NCBI GenBank assembly: GCA_012730045.1
Contig: JAAYBR010000031.1
Location: 1-64,000, forward strand
Origin: Candidatus Hydrogenedentota bacterium
GTDB taxonomy: Bacteria > Hydrogenedentota > Hydrogenedentia > Hydrogenedentales > CAITNO01
DNA length: 64,000 bases
Direction: 5' to 3'
A model generated the notes under the pieces. That model did no database searches. It saw nothing but the letters and a program-made list of their open reading frames with translations, and was not told the DNA's origin. The position numbers were made by a program, and so were the translations under genes. Shown here in pieces: positions 62,144 to 64,000 of the stretch (position 1 is its first letter; the number at the start of each line of letters is the position of its first letter).

Positions 62144-64000
62144 TCAGCCGCCCCGCGCGGCGTCCGGGTAAAACCCCCGGTAGGCCGCGTAGTTTGCCAG
62201 CACCCTCCTCACATAGTCCCGCGTCTCGGCGAAGTCCATGCTCTCGATGAATCCGTCCATGTCGCCCCCCGGAAACCGCGCGCGCCACTTGTCGCAGTTG
62301 CCGGGGCCGCCGTTGTATGAGGCCAGCGCGTAGACCAGGTTGCCGCCCGACCGGTCCAGCATCCTCCGCAGATAGTGCGCCCCCAGGCGCAGCGAATTCT
62401 CCGGCGCGCTGAGGTGCTCTCCTGTCTCTTTGGCCAGCCGGGGCTCCTTGCCCGCGAGCCATTTCGCCGTGGACGGCATCAGCTGCATCACGCCGACCGC
62501 GCCCGACCGGGACACGATGGCGGAGCGGAAGGTGCTCTCCTGGCGGCTGATGGCGAGCAACAGCAGCGGATCCACCCCCGCCTCGCGCGCGGCGCGCTCC
62601 GCGATGTCCCAGTAGGCCAGCGGATACTCCACCCGCCGCCGCAGGGGCGAGGGGGCCTCGTCGCCCGTCTCCCACTTTCCCCCGCCCGCCGTCTGCTGCA
62701 CCGTGTACATGAACCCCGCCCGCGCCACGGCATCGTACCAGGCCGCCTCCTGGCCCGCCTCCGAAGGGGGCGACAGGATCAGCGCGAGGGCCTCCCACTC
62801 CCCCTCCTCCAGTCCGTGGCTGCCGAAGAAACGCAGGCGATCCAGCTCCCGACCCCGGGCCGGGGGCAGCGCCGCGGGTGCCGCCAGCGCGGTGCCGGGC
62901 AGCACCGCCACAAGCAGCGAGCCCGGGTCTCCGCCGGGGAGGGACAGCCCCCCGCCCTCCTTCCCCAGGCGCGCCAGGGACCGGTGGGCATAATAGCTGC
63001 CGGGGCCTGCGGCCACCGCACGGGTGAGATACCGTTTCCGGCCTGCGACATCCCCGCAGTGTCCCGCGATTTCCGCGCAGAGATGCCACGCCTCCGCCCG
63101 CAGCGCGGCCGACTTGAAAAGGCCGGCCGCCTCCGTGAGAAGAAGGAGCGCGTCCTGCCAGGACTTTTCGCCCATGCGGATCCGGCCCGCGGCAAACAGG
63201 GCGTCGGAGGCGCGCGCGTGGCCGGGGTGCCGCTCCGCGAGTTTCCTGTACAGCGCCACCGCCTCCGCAGAGCGCTTGGCCGACTGGGCATGCCCGGCGT
63301 ACCAGTAGAGCGCGTCGCCCCCGTCGCGCCGGTCCCCGTACTCCGAGGAGAGGGTGTCGGCGAACAGGTCGGCCGCCGCCCAGGCCTTCCGCGCCGCGGA
63401 AAGCCGCAGGGCGTACAGCAGCCACACCCGCATCCAGGGATTCCCTGTGTTCTGCCGCGCCAGCACCCGCACTTGCGCGGGGACCTGGTCCGGGGCGGTG
63501 GCGGCCGGCACAGCGAGCGCGGTCAACACTTGCAGGGTGATCTCGCCGCCCGACTCATCGCCAAACATGACGGGCTCCGCCTCGAGCACCGGCCGGGCCT
63601 CGTCCATGGCGCCCGAGCGCAGCAGCCCCCACACGCCCAGCGCGCGGTCTGCGGGGTCGGAGAATTGGAGCAGCAGACGGGCCGCCTTCTTCCTGGGCTC
63701 GAGCAGAATGATCGTCTCCACGGTCTCCCGCAGGAAGGGAAGCGCGCCGGCGCGGGTCGCAGTGTCCGCCAGCAGATTCTCCGCCGCCGCCCACGCCCAT
63801 TCGTCCAGAAACCACGGCCGGGGGGACACCTTCAGCGCCCGGTCAAACAGCGCCGCCGCCTCGGCGCGGCGGCCGCGCCCCGCCAGAAACTCCGCATACC
63901 GGCACTGGGCCAGACGGGTCCACGGCCCTTCGGGGAACCCCTCCAGAACGGCGCGCCACTGGGTGGCGGCCCCCTCCACGTCCCCCGAACGCGCGCGCAC
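62144..64000 (-). CDS. Slt-type lytic transglycosylase (5' end outside window)
   Basis: At least 618 residues; the N-terminus lies beyond the right window edge. The visible N-part is a long helical repeat region of TPR/Slt70 U-domain type (AEAVALYRKLAERHPGHARASDALFAAG and similar, each partly quoted). The C-terminal 170 residues are the SLT domain: ISRQESTF with the catalytic Glu, SGAVGVMQLMPSTA, ASYNGGPGN, and a YVRRVLANY region. It cleaves peptidoglycan with 1,6-anhydro-muramic acid formation in the periplasm, often to help insert large envelope machines such as pili. Neighbour to the PilT-like ATPase, consistent with that. Confidence 0.92.
   Translation of the reverse strand: MRARSGDVEGAATQWRAVLEGFPEGPWTRLAQCRYAEFLAGRGRRAEAAALFDRALKVSPRPWFLDEWAWAAAENLLADTATRAGALPFLRETVETIILLEPRKKAARLLLQFSDPADRALGVWGLLRSGAMDEARPVLEAEPVMFGDESGGEITLQVLTALAVPAATAPDQVPAQVRVLARQNTGNPWMRVWLLYALRLSAARKAWAAADLFADTLSSEYGDRRDGGDALYWYAGHAQSAKRSAEAVALYRKLAERHPGHARASDALFAAGRIRMGEKSWQDALLLLTEAAGLFKSAALRAEAWHLCAEIAGHCGDVAGRKRYLTRAVAAGPGSYYAHRSLARLGKEGGGLSLPGGDPGSLLVAVLPGTALAAPAALPPARGRELDRLRFFGSHGLEEGEWEALALILSPPSEAGQEAAWYDAVARAGFMYTVQQTAGGGKWETGDEAPSPLRRRVEYPLAYWDIAERAAREAGVDPLLLLAISRQESTFRSAIVSRSGAVGVMQLMPSTAKWLAGKEPRLAKETGEHLSAPENSLRLGAHYLRRMLDRSGGNLVYALASYNGGPGNCDKWRARFPGGDMDGFIESMDFAETRDYVRRVLANYAAYRGFYPDAARGG

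Overview
The window is high-GC DNA from a diderm (Gram-negative) bacterium: it carries a type II secretion/type IV pilus-like assembly operon, a Slt-type lytic transglycosylase, lgt, several secreted giants, and sigma-54 machinery. The gene mix (expanded pseudopilins, CFI-box and InlB-like repeat giants, a PmoA/DUF6807 protein, a kinase-FGE fusion, TlpA-LRR protein) resembles uncultured Hydrogenedentota or Planctomycetota-grade genomes. That placement is inference; no rRNA or universal marker set is present. High third-position GC produces very long antisense reading frames, which I treated as shadows.

Layout. 1-246: a 9-bp tandem array and a telomere-like heptamer array. 247-23061 (minus): a ten-gene unit in transcription order PilB/GspE-type ATPase, PilT, a second GspE-type ATPase, GspF/PilC, GspG-like major pseudopilin, GspH-, GspI- and GspJ-like minor pseudopilins, a 2871-residue GspK-like protein, and a secreted beta-helix protein. 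Its first gene has a strong TTGACA/extended -10 promoter. 23311-26705 (minus): a protein lacking the nuclease part of Mrr-type enzymes, thiD, and a secreted DUF6807/PmoA-family protein. 26885-30159 (plus): NAD kinase, dCMP deaminase, metallophosphoesterase, CobW GTPase. 30344-32372: glnB-glnA behind a near-consensus sigma-54 promoter. 32471-32561: tRNA-Ser(GCT). 32583-35567 (minus): an Na+/solute symporter translationally coupled to small proteins. 35697-36995: a fused glycosyltransferase-methyltransferase. 37046-40196: three copies of a 76-bp perfect or near-perfect palindrome interleaved with a nucleotidyltransferase gene and a TlpA-LRR gene. 40357-43464: a GH2-like hydrolase. 43547-52104 (minus): two paralogous giant surface proteins. 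52421-54286 (minus): a cohesin-like secreted protein and lgt. 54397-56822 (plus): a kinase-FGE fusion and cysC. 56872-57110: 52-bp tandem repeats. 57227-64000 (minus): an NtrC-family regulator, an FHA-GAF-HD-GYP protein, a PilT/PilU-like ATPase and a lytic transglycosylase.

The parts fit together as an envelope-centred lifestyle: one pilus/pseudopilus machine with an unusually large tip-type subunit, secreted and anchored giants, lipoprotein maturation, peptidoglycan turnover, and a second retraction-ATPase locus next to HD-GYP and sigma-54 activator genes. No secretin, PilM/N/O/P or prepilin peptidase is in the window, so the machine must be completed elsewhere. Most isolated promoters I can see share an extended -10 element (TG-N-TAYANT-like) with little -35 conservation.
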